Assembly: GCF_000766945.1 (NCBI RefSeq)
Contig: NZ_KN266210.1
Coordinates: 61,922-125,921 of the forward strand
DNA from: Cellvibrio mixtus subsp. mixtus J3-8
GTDB lineage: Bacteria > Pseudomonadota > Gammaproteobacteria > Pseudomonadales > Cellvibrionaceae
DNA length: 64,000 bases
Direction of reading: 5' to 3'
In this document: positions 35,714-44,689 of the stretch, one piece after another
Position numbering within the stretch: position 1 is the first letter of the stretch
Layout of the letters: each line of letters starts with the position of its first letter
The notes under the pieces: model-generated
The model's input: only the letters and a program-made list of their open reading frames with translations
What the model was told of the DNA's origin: nothing
The model's database searches: none
Program-made: the position numbers and the translations under genes

Positions 35714-35843
35714 AAATTCTGTGCCAACCGATACAACAAAAAAAATAATCCGGCCATACACTGAACCTGTAAAAAAACCTTAGCTCCCGTTATCTGTATC
35801 AAACCTGAATGGGTGGAGTAGTGAAATTAACAAGGAGGGAATC

Positions 35844-36008
35844 ATGAAGTTTTTATCGCGTGTTTTCTATCAATTGCATTTGCATGATCGACTTCATTTA
35901 TTAATAGATTCTGACACTGTATCCTGGCTGTTGGTGTATCTGGTTAGTGTAATATCCATATGTGTCTCATTCCTCATACTCAGTGCTCCTGACCACTTCC
36001 CGATCTAA
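35844..36008 (+). CDS. Small single-pass membrane protein (54 residues)
   Basis: This short gene has a near-ideal Shine-Dalgarno, AAGGAGG, six bases before its ATG. The product starts MKFLSRVFYQLHLHDRLHLL, a basic amphipathic N-terminus rich in His. A hydrophobic helix follows (about residues 29-47, WLLVYLVSVISICVSFLIL) and the protein ends APDHFPI. No family is recognised. The strong ribosome-binding site in an otherwise empty gap is the main support. It may be co-transcribed with the zinc-ribbon gene 47 bases downstream. Confidence 0.6.
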   Translation: MKFLSRVFYQLHLHDRLHLLIDSDTVSWLLVYLVSVISICVSFLILSAPDHFPI

Positions 36009-36055
36009 CTGGCAACCGTTATAGTCTTCCCGGTTTTTAAACAGGAACTATAACG

Positions 36056-36427
36056 ATGAATGATAATTTTTCTGGTGCGGGTAATTTTGAACTCCCCACC
36101 CTCGATATGGAAACCCGCAAGCTATTGCGTGAGACTCAAAATGAGACCGACGATAACGGTGACCGGATCCGTAAACTGGAAGATAAGCTCGCCAATTTAT
36201 CACTGGTGACTGAGGCACTGTGGTCGCTACTGAATAAACGCACAAAACTAACCAATGAAGATCTGGCAGCCAGTATTCAGGAGGTTGTGCACGCGCGCAA
36301 AACCCGCGAAGAAACCAGGCTCACCTGTATCAAATGCAAAATGCAGAACGCTGTTAACCATAAAAAATGCATGTACTGTGGTGGAGAGCTTATTGGCCAT
36401 ACTGAAAAGAGTTTATTTAATTTTTGA
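36056..36427 (+). CDS. Coiled-coil protein with C-terminal zinc ribbon
   Basis: This is a 123-residue cytoplasmic protein. Residues about 20-60 form a charged helical segment (METRKLLRETQNETDDNGDRIRKLEDKL). The C-terminus carries a zinc-ribbon pattern CIKCKMQNAVNHKKCMYCG, two CxxC knuckles separated by about ten residues. I do not recognise a named family. AGGAAC precedes the ATG. A nucleic-acid or protein-binding adaptor is a generic possibility. Confidence 0.65.
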   Translation: MNDNFSGAGNFELPTLDMETRKLLRETQNETDDNGDRIRKLEDKLANLSLVTEALWSLLNKRTKLTNEDLAASIQEVVHARKTREETRLTCIKCKMQNAVNHKKCMYCGGELIGHTEKSLFNF

Positions 36428-36513
36428 AAAGGCACTGGCCGGGATTGGCACGGTTGACTAGTATCCTGAGAACAAAAATAAACTGACAATAACCTCCACT
36501 CGAGTTAACCACT

Positions 36514-37323
36514 ATGAAGTTCAAATCCCTTTCCCTGACTATTGGCCTGGTACTAGGCATGGGCACCCAGGTGTATGCGGCCGATGCCGGCTTTAAATGG
36601 CCCAACGGCGCCAAGGCAGCCGTAAACCTGGCCTATGACGATGCCCTGGATAGCCAGCTGGATATCGCCATTCCAGCGCTGAACAAATACCACCTGAAAG
36701 GTACTTTTTATCTGAATGTGGTCAGCCCTACCCTGAATACCCGCCTGGAAGATTGGCGCAAAGTTGCCAAAGCGGGCCATGAATTGGGTAATCACAGTAT
36801 TTTCCATCAATGCGCAAAAAGTGGCCCGGGGCGGGAATGGGTTTCGGCAGATCGCGATCTGGATAAAGTCAGCGTTGCCCAAATGCAGGATCAAGTTAAA
36901 GTTGCCAATTCTTTTTTGCATGCAGTGGATGGGAAAACCGAACGTACGTATACACCTCCCTGTATTGATTTAAATGCAGGTGGCGCTAATTATGTAGATG
37001 GATTAAAAAGCGAGTTCGTGGCGATCAAAGCAATCGGCGGCGGCGTAACACCTGATATGAAAACCCTGGACCCCTACCGCGTAGGGGTGGACTTCCCGTC
37101 TAATGTCACCGGTGCGCAATTAATTGCCGTAGTCAAAGAAGCCGCCGCAAAAGGCACCATGGCTAACTTCACCTTTCACGGCATTGGTGGCGACCATCTG
37201 GTAACCTCCAAAGAAGCCCATGAAGAACTGTTGAAATATCTTGCCGATAACAAAGATATTTATTGGACGGACACTTTTATAAATATTATGAAATATGTGA
37301 AGGAACAGCAGGCGAAAAAATAA
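36514..37323 (+). CDS. Secreted polysaccharide deacetylase (CE4)
   Basis: This is a 269-residue exported NodB-homology deacetylase with a signal peptide ending QVYAA. The catalytic motif 1 is AYDDA (D42-D43, with a Tyr in the usual Thr/Phe position) and motif 2 is GNHSIFH (H94, H98, metal ligands). A C-terminal FTFHGIGG carries the later His. CE4 enzymes remove acetyl groups from chitin oligomers, peptidoglycan, or acetylated xylan. The exact substrate is not decidable. It is followed by its own terminator. Confidence 0.9.
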   Translation: MKFKSLSLTIGLVLGMGTQVYAADAGFKWPNGAKAAVNLAYDDALDSQLDIAIPALNKYHLKGTFYLNVVSPTLNTRLEDWRKVAKAGHELGNHSIFHQCAKSGPGREWVSADRDLDKVSVAQMQDQVKVANSFLHAVDGKTERTYTPPCIDLNAGGANYVDGLKSEFVAIKAIGGGVTPDMKTLDPYRVGVDFPSNVTGAQLIAVVKEAAAKGTMANFTFHGIGGDHLVTSKEAHEELLKYLADNKDIYWTDTFINIMKYVKEQQAKK

Positions 37324-37351
37324 ATTCCTGTCCGTATCCGATGGTTTGAAT

Positions 37352-37378
37352 AAACCCGGCTTTGGCCGGGTTTGTTTT
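37352..37378 (+). terminator. Rho-independent terminator
   Basis: The stem AAACCCGGC/GCCGGGTTT with a 4-base loop and a TTTGTTTT tail lies 28 bases after the deacetylase stop. Confidence 0.88.
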
Positions 37379-37419
37379 ATGAAATATATTTATTAAACAA
37401 TGATAAAAGGATGCTCCCA

Positions 37420-37743
37420 ATGTTATCCGTGGTATTGGAATTTGATGTTATTGATGGAAAAGAACAAGAATTTGTGAGTGCCTGGACTGAATGCACCAAA
37501 GCCATCTACGAAAATTTTGGCAGCCTCGGCTCCAGACTGCATAAGTCTGAACATGGTTCTTACATCGCCTATGCGCAATGGCCAAATAATGAAGTGTACG
37601 AAAAATCCGGCGCATGGCCGGCACATCTACTACAAATCAGGGACAGGATGCGCGCGACCTTAAAGGAAGGGAAACCAACACTGCTTTACAAATTAATGAC
37701 TGAGGTAGATTTACTCAGCAACACTCAATATAACAACGCTTAA
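37420..37743 (+). CDS. Antibiotic-biosynthesis-monooxygenase (ABM) fold protein
   Basis: This is a 107-residue dimeric alpha+beta barrel-type protein: MLSVVLEFDVIDGKEQEFVSAWTECTKAIYEN then GSRLHKSEHGSYIAYAQWPNNEVYEKS. The pattern is that of ABM/EthD-like small proteins, which act as cofactor-free monooxygenases, heme-degrading enzymes or binding proteins. No catalytic residues can be assigned. Of three in-frame ATGs I choose 37420, which has AAGG at proper spacing; 37411 sits directly on that element. Confidence 0.75.
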   Translation: MLSVVLEFDVIDGKEQEFVSAWTECTKAIYENFGSLGSRLHKSEHGSYIAYAQWPNNEVYEKSGAWPAHLLQIRDRMRATLKEGKPTLLYKLMTEVDLLSNTQYNNA

Positions 37744-37774
37744 AGGCCGCAATATTATCGCCATACTTTATATA

Positions 37775-39310
37775 TCAAATAAAAAAATTATCTTTGCTAT
37801 CATCAAGCAATTCGTTAACTGCTGAAAATTGTTTGTTTTTATTTAATGTAGATAATACTTCAGCGAACTGTTGCAGCTTGCGATCGGCATATTCATCAGT
37901 GTCTTTATCTACCAGCTTATAGTTACTGAATTTACTGACTTCCTTTTCACTACTTACATTTTGCTCTACTAGCAAATTATTCACCTTATCATCTTTCATC
38001 GACAGCATACGGCTGACATTTCCCTCACGATGCTCGGTAATGTAGCGATAATTGGGATTGGTGATATTCGGATTTTCCAGATCAAAAATGCCCTCAAACC
38101 GGTTATTTGTTAATTCATAACGTGATTCCTGCTTCACCAATGTCGCATCCGCATCGGATTCAATACGTGTCTCTTGTGAGAAGGTTAAGACCAGAGACGA
38201 AGCCTGCGAATAAAATTCACGATTGTGAACAACTTTCGAACGAATACTAACGGTAAAATCCGGCAAGCCGGAATCGAATGCAGCTAGGGTGGTTTCTGTC
38301 GCGCTGTCAGATGTTTTTGATGGTTGGACAGTAATAAATTGTTCAAACATGGATTCAAACGCATCCAGCATAAACCGCCGCGATCTATTATCTGTCCTGG
38401 CATCATCTGTCGCCTGGCGAATTAATTCCAGGTAAGGCTCCAGTATGCTTGCTTCAGCGGTGCTGGTTTCTACCAACGTGCCCAGGTTGGTGGTGATATC
38501 TACCGAATAACCACGCACATCACTCGCACGTAAAGTTTGTGTCTGGTTAGTGTCATCAACACTAAACTCATAGCTTTGTTCTACAAAATCGCCTTTTTCA
38601 TTGGGCCGCATCAAAGTGAAATTGAATCCACTGATTACACTGGTATCAATGCCTTTCAGATTACGCAATTCAGCTGTACCTGAACGAAAAAATTCATCGC
38701 CCATTTGCCCTAATTTTTCGGCCAACTCACCCAGTGCTTTTTGTTCCGCCTCTGAAAGTGAACCATCCACCGAAAAGGAAAACTCCAGGCTCGAACCATC
38801 CATCCCGATTTTGCGATGATTTATTTCGATGTTAATTGTGTCGCCGTCTTTGGTTTTAATTGACAGGTGCGCGGATTGATTATCAGATGTGGTATTTACA
38901 CCAAAATTTGGTGATGGACTTTTTACCGCAACCTCCCGGGAGACTTGCACCCGACGGGCTTCATTACGAAATTCTGTCGTTTCGCGACTTAGGGAGCCAA
39001 CCTGATTCAACATACCGCTGATGCTTAATGGGGATTTTCCCGAACCGTACGAGTTCAATGAACTTAATAAATTTTGTGAAATAGCCGATGCAGCCTGGCC
39101 TTTAGGCTTGCTATCACGCAAGCCGCTTAAAACTACCGGGGTATAGTCATAAGTAACTGGTGGTTCACGGAATTGCTGGATACTGACTTTATCGGTAGTA
39201 GTATCAACCACAACAGGCGGGGTGTTTGTAACGTTTAATTCCGTGATCTTATTGGTCGGTGCTACTGGTGTATTCGTTGGTAAAAACACAGAGGGCGCAG
39301 TGACTTGCAT
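37775..39310 (-). CDS. Large unknown protein, cysteine-free
   Basis: This is a 511-residue protein I do not recognise. It has no signal peptide and no cysteine. The first 130 residues are Pro/Thr/Ser-rich and probably disordered. A middle part (about 145-300) is beta-rich, with ISIEINHRKIG-like strands and FSFSVDGSLSEAEQKALGELAEKLGQMGDEFF, a helical hairpin. The C-terminal part mixes acidic helices and strands. The start at ATG 39310 has GGAG; the frame opens at 39352. It lies between the convergent ABM gene and the pilus operon, and is separated from the latter by 138 bases. Confidence 0.65.
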   Translation of the reverse strand: MQVTAPSVFLPTNTPVAPTNKITELNVTNTPPVVVDTTTDKVSIQQFREPPVTYDYTPVVLSGLRDSKPKGQAASAISQNLLSSLNSYGSGKSPLSISGMLNQVGSLSRETTEFRNEARRVQVSREVAVKSPSPNFGVNTTSDNQSAHLSIKTKDGDTINIEINHRKIGMDGSSLEFSFSVDGSLSEAEQKALGELAEKLGQMGDEFFRSGTAELRNLKGIDTSVISGFNFTLMRPNEKGDFVEQSYEFSVDDTNQTQTLRASDVRGYSVDITTNLGTLVETSTAEASILEPYLELIRQATDDARTDNRSRRFMLDAFESMFEQFITVQPSKTSDSATETTLAAFDSGLPDFTVSIRSKVVHNREFYSQASSLVLTFSQETRIESDADATLVKQESRYELTNNRFEGIFDLENPNITNPNYRYITEHREGNVSRMLSMKDDKVNNLLVEQNVSSEKEVSKFSNYKLVDKDTDEYADRKLQQFAEVLSTLNKNKQFSAVNELLDDSKDNFFI

Positions 39311-39448
39311 AACAATTCTCCATTTCACTGAATTTGTTATCGGCAACCACACCTAAAAATTTAGTCGTTTGAATGTAAAAAGATGTAATGCAAAAGCATA
39401 GAAGTGCAAAAGGACGCAAAGGAAAAAGGATTGAAATGAAAAGCAGCG

Positions 39449-40423
39449 TCAATATTCAATCACCATACGTACATTATCAGTATAAACGCCGGCCACTGGT
39501 GTCGCTTGCCCCGTCGTTATCCTGACGGGTAAATTTATTGTCTCGTTCATGCCGGTTCCCATACGGTTCAATGGATTGGTCACACTCAGAACCTGGGTGC
39601 TGGAACCAGGCTGAAAAATCCCATACGCAATGGTCTGCCCCGCCACCGATTTTAAACGGCGAGTTCCGCCCGAATAATTATTGCCTGTGTCTGCATAAAA
39701 CAAATAATCTTCCTGGTTGGTACAACGAATACTTACACTCAGTTGTGTACTGGTACTAGCATTCTCTATAAAACTGACAGTTCCAAAATCAACCAGGGTG
39801 GGAGTGCTAATAAATTCACAACTTTTACTCACTACCATCGTCATCCCTACAGTGACTGTCGAGCTAACGGGTGTGTACCCCAAACACACAACGGCGACAC
39901 TGACACCAGTGCAAATGTTGCCATCCACAGCCAGGGTCTGGGTTCCAGTGTAAGTTCCTGCGCTCGGCCAGAGGGTCGTTGCATTGGTTTTCACATGGAG
40001 CGGAATGTCGATTCGCCCACTGGTCAATATCGCCAACGCCAGCAAGTTAAATCCCGTAGGACCTCCCACACTTTGGCCTTGCGTCGTAATTCCCGGTGTA
40101 TAGGTATTGTTGCTACCCAGTGTGTAGGTAATAGTGTCAGTGCCATTGCTCATGGTTAATGGTTGTTGTGCGGTATACCGCAACCAACTGGAGAGGCTAA
40201 GCAGTTGCAATGTCAATGCAACTGAACAGGTAACAGAAAATTGCGCATCAACTGCGCTTCCATTGGGTGAAATTCCACCAGAGGGTACATCCTGGCTGGC
40301 ATTGCTGCCGTAATTAATAGTCGCGGGCGTTGTTGTCGCGCTTGCATTGCAAACGGCTAACACGGGTTTGGAAAAAAATATATTTATTACTGCCAACAAA
40401 AAAAATAGTTTCCCTTTTTTCAT
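39449..40423 (-). CDS. Two-domain SCPU (spore coat U) tip adhesin of Csu-type pilus
   Basis: This is a 324-residue exported protein. The signal peptide MKKGKLFFLLAVINIFFSKPVLA is followed by two SCPU pilin-like domains, about residues 24-180 (CNASATTTPATINYGSN...) and 205-324 (SCEFISTPTLVDFGTVSF...NVRMVIEY). In archaic chaperone-usher systems the last gene (CsuE type) encodes the two-domain tip adhesin; this gene has that position and architecture. Its ATG lies two bases after the usher stop. The frame is open upstream to 40519 but the leader fixes the start. Confidence 0.85.
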   Translation of the reverse strand: MKKGKLFFLLAVINIFFSKPVLAVCNASATTTPATINYGSNASQDVPSGGISPNGSAVDAQFSVTCSVALTLQLLSLSSWLRYTAQQPLTMSNGTDTITYTLGSNNTYTPGITTQGQSVGGPTGFNLLALAILTSGRIDIPLHVKTNATTLWPSAGTYTGTQTLAVDGNICTGVSVAVVCLGYTPVSSTVTVGMTMVVSKSCEFISTPTLVDFGTVSFIENASTSTQLSVSIRCTNQEDYLFYADTGNNYSGGTRRLKSVAGQTIAYGIFQPGSSTQVLSVTNPLNRMGTGMNETINLPVRITTGQATPVAGVYTDNVRMVIEY

Positions 40424-40425
40424 TA

Positions 40426-42720
40426 TTAATTCACCCCAGCCACCGGCTCGCAAATAATTTTTCCCAGTCGCGGTAAGGATTCTTGCGTGTTTTGGGGTGG
40501 ATTTATTGTTAACACGCAATCGCCCTCTTCCCAGTACAAACGCATTGGCTCTGATAATTGCTCGATATATACCTCACCACTCCACCCGACGATAAATTCA
40601 CGCTCGGTAATATCCGCGCCCAATACTGTCCCCACCGGCAATGGCTGCTGATTAATATCATAAGCATCAATCAATACCGACGATAAAAGCCGCACAGGAA
40701 ATTTCACGTGAACGCCGCCTTTACGTTTAGGCACAATCATTTGTTCAATTGCTTCAATGGCCGCATTCGCCGGCAAACCGCCGGGATCAATTGCAACGCG
40801 GTTTTCCAGGTGGCTGGATAAATCCGGAATTAATAATTTCCCGTGTTGATCAGTATTACCCACCAATTGATTGCCAATCATGACCGGGACCCCCTCCTGC
40901 CCAACATCAATTATCGCAAATGCATCCACCACAAAACGGCTGGCATACACTGCATCATCCATCATGATTAGAGCACCGGTAAGCCCGCCAGACGTTTGTC
41001 GATTTTCACCATTGCGCAATACACTTGCGGTCATTTCATATTTTTTGCTACGCCAATCTACGGCGGCATACGCATTTTTCTCTGGCGAATCATCCCCCCC
41101 GACACGCCAGCCCAAACCACCGGAATAGTCTGCGTTACTCATGGCCTGAAATTGATTGCGCCATGAATTATCTGCATCGCGTTGTGCACCAATACTGGCT
41201 TGCCCGGTACGCCCCAATGGAATACTCAGTGCAATACTGACAAAAGTATCTTTTTCACCCTGCAGTTGCCGGTTGATATTAGTGAAAATTGTTAACCCGG
41301 ATTCAAAATAACGATTCCATGACAAGGTCGCGAATTCGTTGCGCTCTAATTTATCGCTGACACGCACATATCCCAGATTCAAAGAGCCGAGCATTCGATC
41401 ATAAAAAGATAAGGCCGCTTGTAACTGCGAATCTCGCAACACCTTTTGATCCAGGTTACCTAAATCACGATATGTGCCATGGCGTTGCAGATAGCGACTA
41501 CTAATCCCAAAACGCTGCTGGCTGTATGTGTACGCATACGATTGTTGATATCCCTGCTCATCAAAATAATCACTGGCAGCATGTGAAATTTCAAACACCC
41601 CCAAATTACCCGCAAGCAGTGAAAAACCAGCGCCCCCCATCCGCAAATGTTCGCCTGCCTGAAACAACAATTGTGGAGTGAAGATCGATGTTGCACCATA
41701 ACGTATGCTGGTACTGACAACCGGGTTATTGGCGTACTTATCCGATGAGAAACCAAAATCTTTTCTACGTACACCCAGGGTAAAATCATAATCCAGTAAG
41801 CCGGGTGATAAAATTTCGCTAGTGATATAAAAATTTATTTTTTGTCGCGCCTGCTGGCCCTGCACATCAGTAGTAATAACTTCGGCAACACCGGCACCGG
41901 ATAGAAAAGGCAGCGTATTAATGGAAAAGGGACCAGGATTGATTTCATCACGCCAACGCAGTTGATCATTAATCAGCAAATCCACACTGCCTGGCAATGC
42001 AGATTCCCCAAAAAATTCTGGCAGCGGATAAGTAATTAAATTGGGGTCCAATTCATAATCACGCGCAATACGAATACCACCCATACGAATACTACTACCC
42101 CAGTTGGGGGTCGCATTAATGACATCGCCCAACGTGAGCCCCCACAACCCCGCATCATGATCACGCTGATAATAACTTTCAAAACGCAGATAGGATGGCG
42201 CGTTTTCAACAGCATCACCACCCCGCATAATGGCGCGATTGACGGCAAAAAAATTCGGGCTGAACCAATAAAGCTCGTGCCATAAAGAGCCCTGGCTACC
42301 AGCAGTATTGTCATCAATTATTAATAAATCGTAATTGAGAAAGGCACCCTTATCACGGCGTGCATCGCCCACTGGTTTTAACGTACCCATACCAGCCTTG
42401 GTTTGCATGGGTAATGCACTGCCGGGCAACGTCAATAACAGGCGCTGTGTGGTTTCATCATAAATACCACTCGCCCCCGGGAATTCGCTCAACAAGAAAC
42501 GTTCGCCGTGCGGAAAATCCATTTTGATCCCCAATGCCTGCAATTCAGAAGACTGTATTTCCCAATCATTATCTTTTTGCACAACGGCAAGTACACTGCT
42601 GGTATTCCTTCCATTGATAACAACTTCCAGATACAGCACATTCTCTGCAAAAACCGATGCAGCCAATAAAAAAATCACACTGGATAAATACCAAAGATAA
42701 CGTACGTCAGTGCGGGGCAA
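40426..42720 (-). CDS. Outer-membrane usher of archaic (Csu-type) chaperone-usher pilus
   Basis: This is a 764-residue usher. A hydrophobic leader (YLSSVIFLLAASVFA) is followed by an N-terminal chaperone-binding domain (NVLYLEVVINGRNTSS...). The 24-strand barrel contains PLPEFFGESALPGSVDLLINDQL. The C-terminal plug and domains follow, with PGGLPANA and VLGADITEREFIVGWSGEVYIEQL. I place the start at TTG 42720 because AGGAG lies exactly seven bases before it; no ATG is available upstream of the leader. This start overlaps the chaperone gene by 14 bases. The usher secretes and assembles the pilin subunits at the outer membrane. Confidence 0.9.
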   Translation of the reverse strand: MPRTDVRYLWYLSSVIFLLAASVFAENVLYLEVVINGRNTSSVLAVVQKDNDWEIQSSELQALGIKMDFPHGERFLLSEFPGASGIYDETTQRLLLTLPGSALPMQTKAGMGTLKPVGDARRDKGAFLNYDLLIIDDNTAGSQGSLWHELYWFSPNFFAVNRAIMRGGDAVENAPSYLRFESYYQRDHDAGLWGLTLGDVINATPNWGSSIRMGGIRIARDYELDPNLITYPLPEFFGESALPGSVDLLINDQLRWRDEINPGPFSINTLPFLSGAGVAEVITTDVQGQQARQKINFYITSEILSPGLLDYDFTLGVRRKDFGFSSDKYANNPVVSTSIRYGATSIFTPQLLFQAGEHLRMGGAGFSLLAGNLGVFEISHAASDYFDEQGYQQSYAYTYSQQRFGISSRYLQRHGTYRDLGNLDQKVLRDSQLQAALSFYDRMLGSLNLGYVRVSDKLERNEFATLSWNRYFESGLTIFTNINRQLQGEKDTFVSIALSIPLGRTGQASIGAQRDADNSWRNQFQAMSNADYSGGLGWRVGGDDSPEKNAYAAVDWRSKKYEMTASVLRNGENRQTSGGLTGALIMMDDAVYASRFVVDAFAIIDVGQEGVPVMIGNQLVGNTDQHGKLLIPDLSSHLENRVAIDPGGLPANAAIEAIEQMIVPKRKGGVHVKFPVRLLSSVLIDAYDINQQPLPVGTVLGADITEREFIVGWSGEVYIEQLSEPMRLYWEEGDCVLTINPPQNTQESLPRLGKIICEPVAGVN

Positions 42721-43459
42721 TTTCCAACTCCTGTCGCTCCGCTTCAAACACAATTCGTATATCGGGATTTTTCAGTGCATCCCATTGTTTTTGATCCAGA
42801 GGCCACTGCCGACTGGAACCCACTAAAACATAACCCAGCAACCCTTCGCTGATGAGCGTCGGCTCGGCACTATTAGTGTGCAAAATTTTGACTTTACTCA
42901 ACCGGGCATTTGCTTTACCGCTATTACTTATTTCGATAGATTTTTGTGGTGCTTCAATCAATCGATAGCGCAATTCTTCTGCCATTGCATTTTGGCGATC
43001 AATGAAATTTTTATTTTCGTAATCAATTGGAACACCTACAAATAACGGTAGGGAATAGCGCATCTGGAAATTTAATACGGAACCATCCTGTTTCGTTGCC
43101 ACTGGAATTTCATCAATAATTAATCGATAACTAAGTTCTTGTGGAAGTGCTGTTACTGCTCCTTTACGATTCACTACACGAAATACTTGTTGCATACCCG
43201 GCTTTACCGTGACCAATGGCGGACTGACAACCAGATCATTTTGTGCCTCATAGTGATCTTTATTATCTTGTTGGCGCCAGGTTAACACCCTGGCCTGCAA
43301 TACCATTTCTTCATCCACATCATTATTTTTTACCCACACCATGGTGGTAGAGGCAGGTGCATCAATACGGGGATTAATTGGCCACACAGCAAGGCTTGCA
43401 GCATCAAGATGAACAGGAATAAAAACTAACAATAACCATCCAATTTTCAAACGACGCAT
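42707..43459 (-). CDS. Periplasmic pilus chaperone (CsuC-like)
   Basis: This is a 250-residue PapD-superfamily chaperone. The signal peptide ends HLDAA; the N-terminal Ig domain (SLAVWPINPRIDAPASTTMVWVKNN...) holds the conserved Arg and the PPLVTVKPGMQQVFRVV strand, and the C-terminal domain ends in IVFEAERQELEIAP. It folds pilins by donor-strand complementation and hands them to the usher. It lies 133 bases after the second pilin gene; that gap shows no clear terminator. Confidence 0.92.
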   Translation of the reverse strand: MRRLKIGWLLLVFIPVHLDAASLAVWPINPRIDAPASTTMVWVKNNDVDEEMVLQARVLTWRQQDNKDHYEAQNDLVVSPPLVTVKPGMQQVFRVVNRKGAVTALPQELSYRLIIDEIPVATKQDGSVLNFQMRYSLPLFVGVPIDYENKNFIDRQNAMAEELRYRLIEAPQKSIEISNSGKANARLSKVKILHTNSAEPTLISEGLLGYVLVGSSRQWPLDQKQWDALKNPDIRIVFEAERQELEIAPH

Positions 43460-43592
43460 AACATCAATCCATCGGTTGCAGGTAATTTGCTTTGGTATAT
43501 TTTCCGGGGCTCTTTATACAACAGCGTTAAGAAAATCTGCCCCGGATCAGATTCGAACTAATGGACACATTTACCAGATGTTGCCAATTAAT

Positions 43593-44126
43593 CTAATAAC
43601 TGAGAGTCACTAAAACCTGATCACTGTAATTGCCATTGGCCGGTGTTGCTTGCACCGGAATGCGGCCATACACGGGAAATGTTCTTGTTGTGTCATCGCT
43701 CAACAATATGGAAACTCCGGTAACGTCATCCCACACAGTGGAGCGCGCGGCAGAGGTATATAGCTGATAATTTAATGTGCTGGTTCCTACTCCCAAACGC
43801 ATCTTGCGATCATTCACACCAGTACCATACAAACCTGCACCAATAGTAATTTTGGCAGTAGTGCCCGGCGTACAACGCAATTGAATACTGCCGCTACCCG
43901 TCGCAGTATTTGCATTAAGCGGTGCGGTAGTTGCGTAAATATTGCCAAAGTTGAGTGCCCCCAAACTCAAACCATTAGTGCTGGTGTTATTTAATAAACA
44001 ACCATTCACCACCTCGATACGAATTAAGGTGGCAGATGATGTTTTAGTTTGATCATTAGCAGCCCATACCGGCAGCACAATCATCAATAGCAAAAGGGAA
44101 ATATTTTTTGCCAAATTTGAGTTCAT
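43593..44126 (-). CDS. SCPU domain pilin subunit 2
   Basis: This is a 177-residue exported subunit. The signal peptide is NISLLLLMIVLPVWA, followed by one SCPU domain with RIEVVNGCLLNN, SIQLRCTPGTTAKITIGAG and a terminal strand YSDQVLVTLSY. A Cys pair typical of these pilins is present. It probably polymerises in the pilus shaft or base. The two pilin genes are 33 bases apart. Confidence 0.88.
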   Translation of the reverse strand: MNSNLAKNISLLLLMIVLPVWAANDQTKTSSATLIRIEVVNGCLLNNTSTNGLSLGALNFGNIYATTAPLNANTATGSGSIQLRCTPGTTAKITIGAGLYGTGVNDRKMRLGVGTSTLNYQLYTSAARSTVWDDVTGVSILLSDDTTRTFPVYGRIPVQATPANGNYSDQVLVTLSY

Positions 44127-44158
44127 GCAGTTCCATCCACTGACTGTAACGTCACCAG

Positions 44159-44689
44159 CTACCAGCTAACGACCACCTGGACAGTGTCGTTATAAGTGCC
44201 TGACGTGATGCCACTTTGGCCACCGGGAATACGTCCGTATACATTAAAAGTATCCGTCGCGCCGGTTGCGGTTGTAGATAATGGGCTGGCTGTCGTCCAC
44301 GGAATTGTACGTGCAGCATTTTGATAAAGCGTATAGGAAAGTAAAACGGCGGGATCTGTTGAATTAACCATAGCGCGCGAGCCGCCGGTAAAGTGTTGGC
44401 CGTTGTCAAAAGAAATTGTAAAAGGAGTACCCGTTGAACAATTCATCACAATGCTGCCACTACCGCCCCCTGTTGTTTGTGCATCAACATTCGAAGCATT
44501 TATCGTGGCCAGATTACCGAAATTCAGTGAACCAAAATTAACAACACCGGCTGTGACACTTGAGCTGGATACAGAGCAACCCACGCCTACAACTGCAGTG
44601 ACACCTAAAGTTCCGTTAACTGTTGCACTGTAAGTTACAGGAGATGCAACTGAAAAAATTACGCAGAAAAATAAAGAACGGTATTTCAT
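44159..44689 (-). CDS. SCPU domain pilin subunit 1 (major pilin candidate)
   Basis: This is a 176-residue exported subunit. The signal peptide ends VTYSA, followed by one SCPU domain (VGCSVSSSSVTAGVVNFGSLNFG..., SIVMNCSTGTPFTISFDNG) and the terminal strand YNDTVQVVVSW. As the first gene of a pilin-pilin-chaperone-usher-tip operon it corresponds to the CsuA/B-type major subunit. A long AT-rich region upstream holds its promoter. Confidence 0.88.
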   Translation of the reverse strand: MKYRSLFFCVIFSVASPVTYSATVNGTLGVTAVVGVGCSVSSSSVTAGVVNFGSLNFGNLATINASNVDAQTTGGGSGSIVMNCSTGTPFTISFDNGQHFTGGSRAMVNSTDPAVLLSYTLYQNAARTIPWTTASPLSTTATGATDTFNVYGRIPGGQSGITSGTYNDTVQVVVSW

